NCBI GenBank assembly: GCA_013042825.1
Contig: JABDPL010000179.1
Span: 1 to 9,304 of the forward strand
Length of the DNA: 9,304 nt
Direction: 5' to 3'
Origin: Flavobacteriaceae bacterium
Lineage (GTDB): Bacteria; Bacteroidota; Bacteroidia; Flavobacteriales; Flavobacteriaceae
Below, piece after piece: positions 1 to 6,696 of the stretch. Each line of letters starts with the position of its first letter. Position 1 is the first letter of the stretch. Below the pieces are notes generated by a model. That model did not search any database. It saw only the letters and a list, made by a program, of their open reading frames with translations, and had not been told where the DNA came from. A program made the position numbers and the translations under genes.

Positions 1-529
1 TCGTTGCCTTATCCGAACTCGAACCGATTATAATACGTTCGGGCTTTAAAAAGTCATCAACCGCAAATCCCTCGCGAAGAAATTCCGGATTAGACACCAC
101 ATCGAAATCGACCTTGGCGTTTTTTGCAATGGTATCTTTAACCAGATCTGCAGTGCCTACAGGAACTGTGCTTTTATCTACAATGATCTTATAATCATCG
201 ATGAGTTCTCCTATTTTTTCGGCAACACCCACAACATAAGAGAGATCTGCCGAGCCATCTTCATCTTCAGGCGTTGGCAAGGCCAGCATGATTATAATTC
301 CGTGATCAAGGCCTTCTTCTAAAGATGTGGTAAACTTCAGGCGACCTGCCTTTATATTCCTTTCAAACAGAAGATCAAGATGAGGTTCATAAATCGGCAC
401 AACACCTTGCTTCATCTTCTCAACTTTGTCTTCATCAATATCGACGCATAAAACATCGTTTCCGGTTTCTGCCAGGCAAGTACCTGTGACCAGGCCAACA
501 TAACCGGTGCCAACAACAGTAATTTTCAT
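1..529 (-). CDS. ugd: UDP-glucose 6-dehydrogenase, N-terminal part (cut by left edge)
   Basis: The cytoplasmic enzyme oxidises UDP-glucose to UDP-glucuronate with two NAD+, supplying uronic acid for an acidic glycan. The first 176 codons are present; the substrate-binding half with the catalytic cysteine lies beyond position 1. The ATG at 527-529 opens directly into the Rossmann motif GTGYVG (residues 7-12), and D30 at the end of the second strand is placed to bind the NAD ribose. Further family landmarks are LPTPEDEDGSADL (84-96), STVPVGT (120-126) and NPEFLREG (147-154); T121, E149 and E153 match conserved active-site positions of bacterial UGDH. The gene lies 35 bp downstream of the 424-residue membrane protein and is probably the last cluster gene in view. 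GDP-mannose or UDP-N-acetylsugar dehydrogenases share the fold, but the NPEFLREG and DEDGSADL stretches favour UDP-glucose. Confidence is high for the family and good for the substrate. Confidence 0.93.
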   Translation of the reverse strand, partial: MKITVVGTGYVGLVTGTCLAETGNDVLCVDIDEDKVEKMKQGVVPIYEPHLDLLFERNIKAGRLKFTTSLEEGLDHGIIIMLALPTPEDEDGSADLSYVVGVAEKIGELIDDYKIIVDKSTVPVGTADLVKDTIAKNAKVDFDVVSNPEFLREGFAVDDFLKPERIIIGSSSDKAT

Positions 530-564
530 TTATATTTTTTAGTTAGCGCTAAAATAGAAATTTC

Positions 565-1839
565 TTATTCTAGTTCGGACTCCATTTCCAGATTGTCGCA
601 ATAAGTCCTTTCCAATTTTAGCAAGTTTTTAAATCCGAAATAATTTATTAAAACCGAGAATATCATGACTCCATTTTGTCTTTCCAGAATATTTTCGAAC
701 AGCATAATGACAATAAATAAAATCAGGACCGACAGGAATAGCATATCATTAGTTCGGATAGCCAATCTCAAGTTTATCGCCAGAAACAAAATAAATATTA
801 ATAATCCGATGATCCCGGATTTCATGGCTATGCTCAAATATTGATTATGGGTATTAAATCGATTCTCATATAAATAATACAAGGATTTCTTATAGCAACT
901 ATACAGGGCTGTTTTATCATCGTTAATTCCATAACCAAACCACGGTCTTTTCGCGATCTGTTCTACCGCACATTTGTAAACCTGAATTCTATTGTTGGTT
1001 GAATTGGTTTCATTTTTTTCGACATAAGTCTCAAAATTAAAAATCTCCGACATCCTGTCTCTTGATGTTGGATTTATAAAAACAAGTGCGATTACTCCAA
1101 TTGCAGACAATACGATATGATATGGCCGCAGCTTCAATTTGCTAAAAGCGCCTGTAAGGAAAATGATCATCGAAATACCAAAAGCCAGTATTACCCCTCT
1201 TCGCGAGAGAAAAATAAGTGCAAGAACCAATGGGATCATCAAAACGAGCATTTGTTTTTTAATCCTTTTATTTCCCGATTTTCGGCTTGCTATCGAAACA
1301 GAAAAAAGCAGCGCGATACTCAAAGCCAGTGATGTATATATGGGATGGTCATATATAAGAGGAATATTCTTAGTGAGCTGAGTGACATAAAATCCGAAAG
1401 GCTTTGAATCCCATAATATGCCACTGTAAACCAAATAGGCAAAAATGATTATCGCATATAAGACACAAGAGTATATGACTACGCGAAAAAATAACGCTTG
1501 AACCCTTTCGCTGAATACCTTCTTCTGATTGGCAGCAAATATGGCAAACAGCAATGGGCAGACTATCACTGCAGCTGATGTTTCTAAAATCTTCGCGCTA
1601 GACCTGTCTTCAGAAAGGAAAAGAAATCCTAAACAGTATATGATATACAGGGCTGAATTTAAAATGATTAGTCTATTCCATTTAACCTTTCTGTAAAGCA
1701 ACAGGTTAAACAAACCCATGGCCGCCATTGGAAAGAATAGCCAGGCCCTGTTCTCTGAAGGGAACAGAATATATATTCCAAAGAAAAGGAAGAAAAATAT
1801 TGTGCCTTTCTGAAGTATCTCCTTTAAATTATAATTCAT
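565..1839 (-). CDS. Polytopic O-antigen ligase/polymerase-like protein (Wzy_C/WaaL type)
   Basis: This 424-residue inner-membrane protein has about ten to twelve hydrophobic segments (for example near residues 13-28, 32-49, 56-75, 86-104, 117-139, 166-184, 197-229, 238-255, 342-360 and 366-384). Between the last groups lies a large, presumably periplasmic, loop at about 257-338. It carries the signature of the WaaL/Wzy_C family: SRRG at 212-215, an NNR with R284, PWFGYG at 299-304, and HNQYL at 331-335 followed by SGIIG at 341-345. Such proteins join undecaprenyl-linked glycan to a lipid or protein acceptor, or polymerise repeat units; sequence alone does not separate these roles. The C-terminal ENILERQNG segment (382-390) sits in the last helix region. 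The start ATG overlaps the end of the upstream glycosyltransferase by 11 bp, implying translational coupling. A different polymerase-like protein is encoded at 7524-8837, so one of the two may be the ligase. Confidence 0.85.
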   Translation of the reverse strand: MNYNLKEILQKGTIFFFLFFGIYILFPSENRAWLFFPMAAMGLFNLLLYRKVKWNRLIILNSALYIIYCLGFLFLSEDRSSAKILETSAAVIVCPLLFAIFAANQKKVFSERVQALFFRVVIYSCVLYAIIIFAYLVYSGILWDSKPFGFYVTQLTKNIPLIYDHPIYTSLALSIALLFSVSIASRKSGNKRIKKQMLVLMIPLVLALIFLSRRGVILAFGISMIIFLTGAFSKLKLRPYHIVLSAIGVIALVFINPTSRDRMSEIFNFETYVEKNETNSTNNRIQVYKCAVEQIAKRPWFGYGINDDKTALYSCYKKSLYYLYENRFNTHNQYLSIAMKSGIIGLLIFILFLAINLRLAIRTNDMLFLSVLILFIVIMLFENILERQNGVMIFSVLINYFGFKNLLKLERTYCDNLEMESELE

Positions 1840-3040
1840 TCAGTTCTTGTACAAAATTGTTAAGCACCGTTTCTTTTGAATAATTGGCCAAAACAAAATC
1901 TCTTGCCTTTTCGCCCATCTCTGCAGACCGCGACTTGTCTGATTTAATATTAACCACGCTTTTTATCAAACCATCGAGATCATCTGCATTCAAATAATAT
2001 CCGCCCTGAGATCTTTCAAAAATGGTCTTAACCTCCGATAAAGGGCTTCCTGTTACTACAGAGGGCCTTCCACTTCCCATCATACCAAGTATTTTTGAAG
2101 GCATGACCGTATCGACCACCTCATCTTTCTGAAACAGAATATGAAGATCGGCGCTATTCAATAATAAAGGCAATTCCTCAAATGGTACCAGGTTGTGATG
2201 GGATACGAACGGATATGCATCAAGTCTTGTTTTTACCTGCTCCTGCATGGCTCCCTCCCCTACAACTACAACCTGTATTTGATCAAGGTCCTTTACTCGG
2301 TCAAGGAATTGAAAAAACAGATCCCAATCCTGCTTATAGCCGATATTTCCTGAATAAAGAACATTGAATTTCCCGGGCTTCATAAAGGCGTGCTTAGATG
2401 TGAAACCGGTATTAAATCGATCCAGATCCAACCAATTTGTGAAATAGTATCCCGTGATATCGGTTTTCTCCTCTAAACGATTTAACATCCCGTTACTTAT
2501 CGTACTCACGCGATCTGCGCTTTTCAGTAATGCTTTTTCAATACGTATTAAGAACCTTATTATTCGCTTTTTGTTGTCCTTGACTAAACCGGATTCTATT
2601 GCTGCATCAAATTCAAAGTCCTGAATATGTATCCATATTTTTGAGCCGTGGATAAATTTGAGAAATCGTCCGAGCACGGCTGATGTGGTAAACGGTATGA
2701 TGCAGATCACTATATCAGCCTTCCTGTTTCTGATGCAATTGATCAAACTGCCCGCGGTAAAACTCAGAAGATGAAGTATCCTCTTCGAAAACGACGGGTC
2801 TTGAGGAACATATTGTTTAAACCTCCTGATCTTCACGCCGTTTAACTCTTCCGAGTAAAAGATTGGTTTCCCTTTATATGAATCATGAATTTTCCACTGC
2901 GGGTAATATGGAAAGCCGGTTATAACCCTTATATCATATCCCTTCTGCGCGAGATATTCAGCCATCTGGGTTGAGTACAGCCCAATGGCACTGTCTTCCG
3001 GTGCATAGTTCACTCCAATAATTGTGATTTTCCGCTTCAA
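1829..3040 (-). CDS. WcaI-like family 4 glycosyltransferase (TTG start)
   Basis: This 403-residue GT-B fold glycosyltransferase resembles the colanic acid transferase WcaI. The N-terminal acceptor domain has NYAPE at 11-15, FPYYPQW at 43-49, a YVPQDPS stretch at 77-83 and IQDFEFDAAIESGLV around 139-153. The C-terminal nucleotide-sugar domain has GNIGYKQDW (231-239), VVGEG (259-263) and the donor-site region VVDTVMPSK (308-316) followed by GSGRPSV. It would add one sugar from a nucleotide donor to the lipid-linked intermediate at the cytoplasmic membrane; donor and linkage cannot be read from sequence. The start is TTG at 3038-3040. There is no in-frame ATG or GTG between the upstream in-frame TAA (3080-3082) and this codon, and the next internal Met (residue 26) would delete the conserved first strand. 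It begins one base after the acetyltransferase stop and overlaps the following membrane-protein gene by 11 bp. Confidence 0.92.
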   Translation of the reverse strand: MKRKITIIGVNYAPEDSAIGLYSTQMAEYLAQKGYDIRVITGFPYYPQWKIHDSYKGKPIFYSEELNGVKIRRFKQYVPQDPSFSKRILHLLSFTAGSLINCIRNRKADIVICIIPFTTSAVLGRFLKFIHGSKIWIHIQDFEFDAAIESGLVKDNKKRIIRFLIRIEKALLKSADRVSTISNGMLNRLEEKTDITGYYFTNWLDLDRFNTGFTSKHAFMKPGKFNVLYSGNIGYKQDWDLFFQFLDRVKDLDQIQVVVVGEGAMQEQVKTRLDAYPFVSHHNLVPFEELPLLLNSADLHILFQKDEVVDTVMPSKILGMMGSGRPSVVTGSPLSEVKTIFERSQGGYYLNADDLDGLIKSVVNIKSDKSRSAEMGEKARDFVLANYSKETVLNNFVQELNEL

Positions 3041-3044
3041 TTCA
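3038..3044 (-). promoter_or_regulatory. TGA-A-TTG stop/start junction, probable translational coupling
   Basis: On the minus strand the acetyltransferase stop TGA (3042-3044) is followed by a single base and then the TTG initiation codon (3038-3040) of the WcaI-like transferase. No Shine-Dalgarno-like run precedes the TTG. The weak start codon beside the stop suggests that the second protein is made mainly by ribosomes terminating on the first, which would keep its level at or below that of the acetyltransferase. The arrangement is directly visible; the coupling is inferred. Confidence 0.55.
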
Positions 3045-3587
3045 ACGGTTTTTAATTTCTTTGGAAGGCGAACCGATGTTTATCGTATAAGGATTGATGT
3101 TCTTAACAACGGTTGATCTTGCACCCACAACCGCCCCATCCGCGATGGTAATACCCGGTGAAACAAACACATCTGTCGCTATCCAACAGTGGTTGCCGAT
3201 CGTTATGGGGTGAGCATGTATATCAAAGCTTTCCGAATTATAGTCATGAGTGCCAGTGCAGATATAAGATCGCTGCGAAATTACCGTATGCTCCCCAACG
3301 CTTATATCTCCCAAAGAATACAACTGAACCTCATCTCCAATCCAACTATAATCCCCGATCTTTACTTTCCATGGGTATGTGATCCTGGCGGTAGGCCTGA
3401 TCAAAACCTTCTTGCCGATCTTTGCTCCGAAGCATCTCAGGAGAAACCTGCGCCATCCGTATAACGGCTGTAATGAAGGTCTGAAAAACAAGGCATAGGT
3501 GATCCACCAAATAAGGACAAAATATTTTGATCGCCCCCTGAAACCTTCAGGAGTTTTATACTTGCTCAAATCTTGTTTAATCGGCAT
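3042..3587 (-). CDS. WcaF-like hexapeptide-repeat O-acetyltransferase
   Basis: This 181-residue protein of the left-handed beta-helix acyltransferase superfamily is closest in layout to colanic acid acetyltransferase WcaF. The N-terminus has the family opening QDLSKY (5-10) and GFRGR (15-19), then a hydrophobic stretch (about 22-36) and a WRRFLLRCFGAKIG segment (45-58). Hexapeptide turns run from about 55 to 165, including IGDYSWIGDEVQLYSLGDISVG and ITIGNHCWIATDVFVSPG. The likely catalytic histidine is H114 in THDY (113-116), and the C-terminus ends with the GSPSK form of the usual GNPAK acetyl-CoA motif. It would transfer acetyl from acetyl-CoA to a hydroxyl of the lipid-linked oligosaccharide at the membrane's inner face. 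The length is normal for the family. It sits directly upstream of the WcaI-like transferase, as an acetyltransferase/transferase pair. Which sugar is acetylated is unknown. Confidence 0.9.
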   Translation of the reverse strand: MPIKQDLSKYKTPEGFRGRSKYFVLIWWITYALFFRPSLQPLYGWRRFLLRCFGAKIGKKVLIRPTARITYPWKVKIGDYSWIGDEVQLYSLGDISVGEHTVISQRSYICTGTHDYNSESFDIHAHPITIGNHCWIATDVFVSPGITIADGAVVGARSTVVKNINPYTINIGSPSKEIKNR

Positions 3588-3612
3588 AACCAGGCTTTCG
3601 GAGCATTCTTAA

Positions 3613-3641
3613 TATTTACCAGGATTTACTGAAAAAGTCAA
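3613..3641 (-). promoter_or_regulatory. Candidate promoter ahead of the acetyltransferase gene
   Basis: In the 87-bp gap between the GT2 stop and the acetyltransferase ATG the minus strand reads TTGACT (3636-3641), 17 bases, then TAAATA (3613-3618), ending 25 bases before the ATG at 3585-3587. This matches a sigma70-type -35/-10 pair. Against the Bacteroidota pattern (TTG, about 19-21 bases, TAnnTTTG) only the TTG and the TA agree well. If used, it would allow the last four genes to be expressed separately from the CDP-sugar genes. AT-rich DNA yields such matches by chance, so support is weak. Confidence 0.3.
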
Positions 3642-3674
3642 TTCTCATACCTATGCAATATTATGAAATTATAT

Positions 3675-4661
3675 TTACCTAAATAACCTCTGCTTTGCCA
3701 ATCTAAAGAGATGTTTTTGAAGCACCAATAACAAGAATTTTGGCTTTGATGCGGTTTGGAGGGGATTCAGAACTTCGGTGTAAGCTTTGTAATCAGAAAA
3801 TCCGCCGTTCAGCAGATCATCGACTTCTTTCTTAGTATACTTAAAGCCATGTAACTGACCTGTTAACCTGAACAGGATGTAATGCTTGGTCGTCAGGCCT
3901 TTAATTACCTCGTCTATAAAGATATTTGCTGTTTGCTGAGGCAGGATATTATTCTTAACGGCATAATCGATGCAGGCTATAAGATCGACGGCGAAGGACT
4001 TGAACGCATTGAACGAAACCTTGGTGTCCTTTATAAACAAACTCGTGCCAGAAATTTCCACCGCTTTTTTTGAGATGTCCAGGGACTCAACAAAAAGAGC
4101 AAACCCCATAAAGGTGTTTCCCTTAAATGTTTTGAACAGTTCGTCATCCTTGGTCTTTTTGTTGGTAAATATGACCGCACTGATCAAGGTGGTTTTAAAA
4201 TTAAAGGCCTCAATTCCCCTGTCGACATCATATACCTCAGTCGAAAATGGCCTCTGTGGCCCAACTTTATGGGCGTGCTTCCAGTCTTTTAAAAAAACGA
4301 AATTCGGCTTATGCCCGAGTAAGACTTCCATAATGCAATCGATCAGCCCGTAGGCTATATGATCGTTATCAGACAACAGCCAAAAGTATTTACCTTTTGA
4401 TAACTCCCTGCACTTTTTGAAGTTTCCATAGAAACCGGTATTCTCACTCTGGCGATTGTGAACGATGTTGATGTCCGGAAAGTCTTTTATATACTTCTTT
4501 ATAACGGCGTCGGTGTTATCCGTTGAGCCATTGTCGGATAGAATAACTTCAATATGGTCCTTGTTCTTTTCAACCTGGGGAAGTACGATCTCCAGCGCCT
4601 TTTCTACGATTTCAGCTCTGTTCCAGGTTGGTATGGCTAATGACAGTATAGGTTCGTTCAT
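3675..4661 (-). CDS. Family 2 glycosyltransferase, candidate CDP-sugar transferase
   Basis: This 328-residue protein has a GT-A catalytic domain in its first half: LSLAIPTWNR at 6-15 (nucleotide-binding strand and turn), LSDNGSTDNT at 41-50, and the metal-binding SDND at 97-100 within KYFWLLSDND. The N-terminal arrangement, including NTGFYGNF (74-81), recalls the RfbV abequosyltransferase type of GT2, which transfers CDP-activated dideoxyhexoses. The C-terminal half (about 150-328) is less conserved and ends in a basic, partly hydrophobic segment (306-328) that may contact the membrane. No transmembrane helix is obvious. It starts 25 bp after the stop of the SDR gene, so it is co-oriented with and close to the CDP-sugar genes. 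That placement and the RfbV-like look suggest it uses the CDP-6-deoxyhexose; this is inference, and the donor is unproven. Family assignment is secure. Confidence 0.9.
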   Translation of the reverse strand: MNEPILSLAIPTWNRAEIVEKALEIVLPQVEKNKDHIEVILSDNGSTDNTDAVIKKYIKDFPDINIVHNRQSENTGFYGNFKKCRELSKGKYFWLLSDNDHIAYGLIDCIMEVLLGHKPNFVFLKDWKHAHKVGPQRPFSTEVYDVDRGIEAFNFKTTLISAVIFTNKKTKDDELFKTFKGNTFMGFALFVESLDISKKAVEISGTSLFIKDTKVSFNAFKSFAVDLIACIDYAVKNNILPQQTANIFIDEVIKGLTTKHYILFRLTGQLHGFKYTKKEVDDLLNGGFSDYKAYTEVLNPLQTASKPKFLLLVLQKHLFRLAKQRLFR

Positions 4662-4667
4662 AGTCTC

Positions 4668-4683
4668 AGGGTCAGATCACCCT
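4668..4683 (-). repeat. Short hairpin just upstream of the GT2 start
   Basis: On the minus strand the gap between the SDR stop and the GT2 ATG holds AGGGT-GATCTG-ACCCT, a 5-bp stem with a 6-base loop whose 3' arm ends six bases before the ATG. There is no T-run, so it is not a terminator. If it forms in the mRNA it would sit over the ribosome-binding region and could lower GT2 translation. A stem this short may be chance. Confidence 0.25.
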
Positions 4684-4686
4684 ACT

Positions 4687-5562
4687 CTAATTATGCTTTG
4701 TTTGCTCTAACACATTTCCCTTCTTTTTCAACAAAGCGTCCAGATAATTGTTTACACCCTTGATGGGTTCCTTAAATGCAACGTCTTTTAAATGCGGGTT
4801 GCGAATATAGTCATTGGTAAATTTCTCCTGGTGTTCTATCTCAACAGCCCCTATCGCCAGTAGATCCTCCTGCTGAAAATATTTATAAATTCCTAGAGCC
4901 AAATCCCTCAATCTTATACCGTTACCAGCTGTTATCTCCTGAATGCCGGATTGATTTCTATCGATAAGTGCCTTTAGGGATTGGGCCACATCGTCGAAAT
5001 GGTGGTATTCCCTGTACTGCAGGCCTGAACTCATTTCAAATACCGATTGCGTTTTGAGGGAATCATAGATCAGCCCTAAAAACATAAAAGGGCTCGGCTC
5101 TTTAAACCCGTATAGGGTGTGCAGCCTCAAATGCATCCAGGGTTGTTCGTTCTGATCTATGCCTTTCAGGTAATTTGAAAGCGCTATTTTACTTCTGACG
5201 TACGGATTTGAGGTTTCCTTAAGGTTTTCCATTATGGTGCCACAAGTAATTATCAGTGCCCCACTTCCTTTTAAAGCTTCCATTATATTCTTCGGAAGGC
5301 TAAAATTTACAGCGGTAATCTCATCTTCAGCAGCCTTTGAATTGAGGACACCTGAACTTATTACGACAATAGATCTATCAAGGTTGTATTTAGAAAAAAA
5401 CGCCTTTATTTCTTTTAAGTCTGATTCACCACTCCAACTCGCGTAGGTCTCTCGTTCAGGAACGCTAAGGCTATAGTCTTCAGAGAATAGTTTGATCAAA
5501 GCCAGGGCAAGCCTCGACCTGCCTCCAATAATGATTATATTGTCTTTTTCCGAATGAATCAT
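4687..5562 (-). CDS. Extended-SDR NAD(P)-dependent sugar reductase/epimerase
   Basis: This 291-residue Rossmann protein of the NAD-dependent epimerase/dehydratase superfamily lies directly downstream of rfbG and is the natural candidate to process CDP-4-dehydro-6-deoxy-D-glucose, by 4-reduction or epimerisation. The cofactor loop follows a beta strand (NIIIIGG, 8-14) but is degenerate: G13-x-x-S16-x-x-A19 instead of GxxGxxG. The catalytic tyrosine and lysine are present as YVRSK (121-125), with T106/T109 (ITCGTI) as the likely serine/threonine partner. The RLHTLYG stretch (146-152) and REYHHFDDVAQSL (184-196) are typical of extended SDRs acting on nucleotide sugars. The length matches reductases such as RmlD or the CDP-abequose/paratose synthases. 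The gap to rfbG is 30 bp and to the GT2 is 25 bp. The product (CDP-fucose, CDP-quinovose or another 6-deoxyhexose) cannot be read from the sequence, so no gene symbol is given. Confidence 0.85.
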   Translation of the reverse strand: MIHSEKDNIIIIGGRSRLALALIKLFSEDYSLSVPERETYASWSGESDLKEIKAFFSKYNLDRSIVVISSGVLNSKAAEDEITAVNFSLPKNIMEALKGSGALIITCGTIMENLKETSNPYVRSKIALSNYLKGIDQNEQPWMHLRLHTLYGFKEPSPFMFLGLIYDSLKTQSVFEMSSGLQYREYHHFDDVAQSLKALIDRNQSGIQEITAGNGIRLRDLALGIYKYFQQEDLLAIGAVEIEHQEKFTNDYIRNPHLKDVAFKEPIKGVNNYLDALLKKKGNVLEQTKHN

Positions 5563-5592
5563 AAATCAGAGCTTAGAAACCAATACGGTTTA

Positions 5593-6696
5593 TTATTTCT
5601 GATACTTCTTTATCTCTTCAAGGCAGCTGTTTACCATTTTAGCTCCGTCAACCCATTGTTTATGCCAATTGATGGTATGCTCTAAAGCCTTTTCTAATCT
5701 CCACTTTGGTTGCCAGTTCAGCCTTGCCTCGGCTTTGGACCAATCCAGTTTTAAAAAGCCGGCTTCGTGCGGGTTATTGGCTTTATCTAATTCCCATGAT
5801 GCGCCTTCACCCCAATACTCCTGCATTCTTTCAAGTATCCAGCCAACGGGTTTGCAGTCTTCGTCTTTTGGCCCAAAGTTCCAGGCCTCGGCAAATTCTG
5901 ATCCGCCGGTAAATAAAGACTCTGCCAGCATCAAATAACCCGATAGCGGTTCAAGCACATGTTGCCAGGGCCGTCGTGCCATAGGGTTTCTTATAACCAC
6001 CGGAGTTTCCTTTTCAAAGGCCTTCAGTATATCGGGGATAAGCCGGTCATCGGCCCAGTCGCCTCCACCTATAACATTACCTGCTCTGGCTGAACCGATG
6101 AAAGCGGTATCGTCGCTATAATAAAACGAATCTCTGTAAGCCGAAGTCACAAGTTCTGCACAGGCTTTGCTATTGCTATATGGATCGTGGCCTCCCAGAG
6201 GTTCATTTTCTCTGTAGCCCCAATGCCATTCTTTATTTTCATAACACTTGTCGCTGGTAACAGACACTACAGCCTTTAAGTTTCCGGCATGTCTTGCGGC
6301 TTCCAGTACATTAACCGTCCCCATGACATTGGTTGAATAAGTTTCCAGGGGATCGTGGTACGAGCGCCTCACCAGTGGCTGGGCCGCCATATGGATAAGA
6401 ACATCAGGTTGAAACTGTGTTATACTGGATTCGATCTTTTTATAATCACGAATATCCCCAATCTCTGATAGCATATCAGAATTCAAACCCGTCAGTTCGA
6501 ATAAGGAAGGGTTCGTAATGGGCTCAAGAGCGTAACCTTTAACCTCTGCACCCATTGAAAGAAGCCAGAGAGACAACCAGCTTCCTTTAAATCCGGTGTG
6601 TCCGGTAAGAAAAACTTTTTTGCCTGACCAAAATTTGGGATCAACAACCCGTTTCAATCCTTCCATATTTTCCATGGGGCTTTGTTGCTGCTCCAT
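5593..6696 (-). CDS. rfbG: CDP-glucose 4,6-dehydratase
   Basis: The enzyme converts CDP-D-glucose to CDP-4-dehydro-6-deoxy-D-glucose, the branch-point intermediate of CDP-deoxysugars. It is an extended SDR with an intact NAD loop (TGHTGFKGSW, 31-40, with G32, G35, G38), the dehydratase triad TSDK (147-150) followed by CYEN, and the catalytic YSNSK (173-177). Other RfbG hallmarks are GYRENEPLGG (160-169), DPYSNSK, RAGNVIGGGDW (204-214), RLIPDI and RPWQHVLEPLSGY (242-254). The 367 residues are slightly longer than the usual roughly 360 because of a polar N-terminal extension. Three in-frame ATGs exist, ending at 6696, 6675 and 6666. The family normally begins shortly before the FWSGKK-type segment (22-27), so the third (MEGLKRVVDP) is also plausible. 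The first is kept because it has the most AT-rich leader. With it the gene overlaps rfbF by 43 bp; with the third, by 13 bp. Function is very secure. Confidence 0.96.
   Translation of the reverse strand: MEQQQSPMENMEGLKRVVDPKFWSGKKVFLTGHTGFKGSWLSLWLLSMGAEVKGYALEPITNPSLFELTGLNSDMLSEIGDIRDYKKIESSITQFQPDVLIHMAAQPLVRRSYHDPLETYSTNVMGTVNVLEAARHAGNLKAVVSVTSDKCYENKEWHWGYRENEPLGGHDPYSNSKACAELVTSAYRDSFYYSDDTAFIGSARAGNVIGGGDWADDRLIPDILKAFEKETPVVIRNPMARRPWQHVLEPLSGYLMLAESLFTGGSEFAEAWNFGPKDEDCKPVGWILERMQEYWGEGASWELDKANNPHEAGFLKLDWSKAEARLNWQPKWRLEKALEHTINWHKQWVDGAKMVNSCLEEIKKYQK

Noticed and set aside
543..552. Perfect palindrome TTAGCGCTAA upstream of ugd
   Set aside because: It has no loop and no T-run in the direction of transcription, so it is not a terminator; a 10-base palindrome is not enough to claim an operator.
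4687..5562. Naming the SDR as CDP-abequose or CDP-paratose synthase
   Set aside because: Those act after RfbH, which is not in the window, and the degenerate cofactor loop makes a direct transfer of the name unsafe.
1117..5938. Plus-strand open frames of about 60-130 codons at several places
   Set aside because: They lie antisense inside strongly supported minus-strand genes, have biased low-complexity compositions and no recognisable domains.
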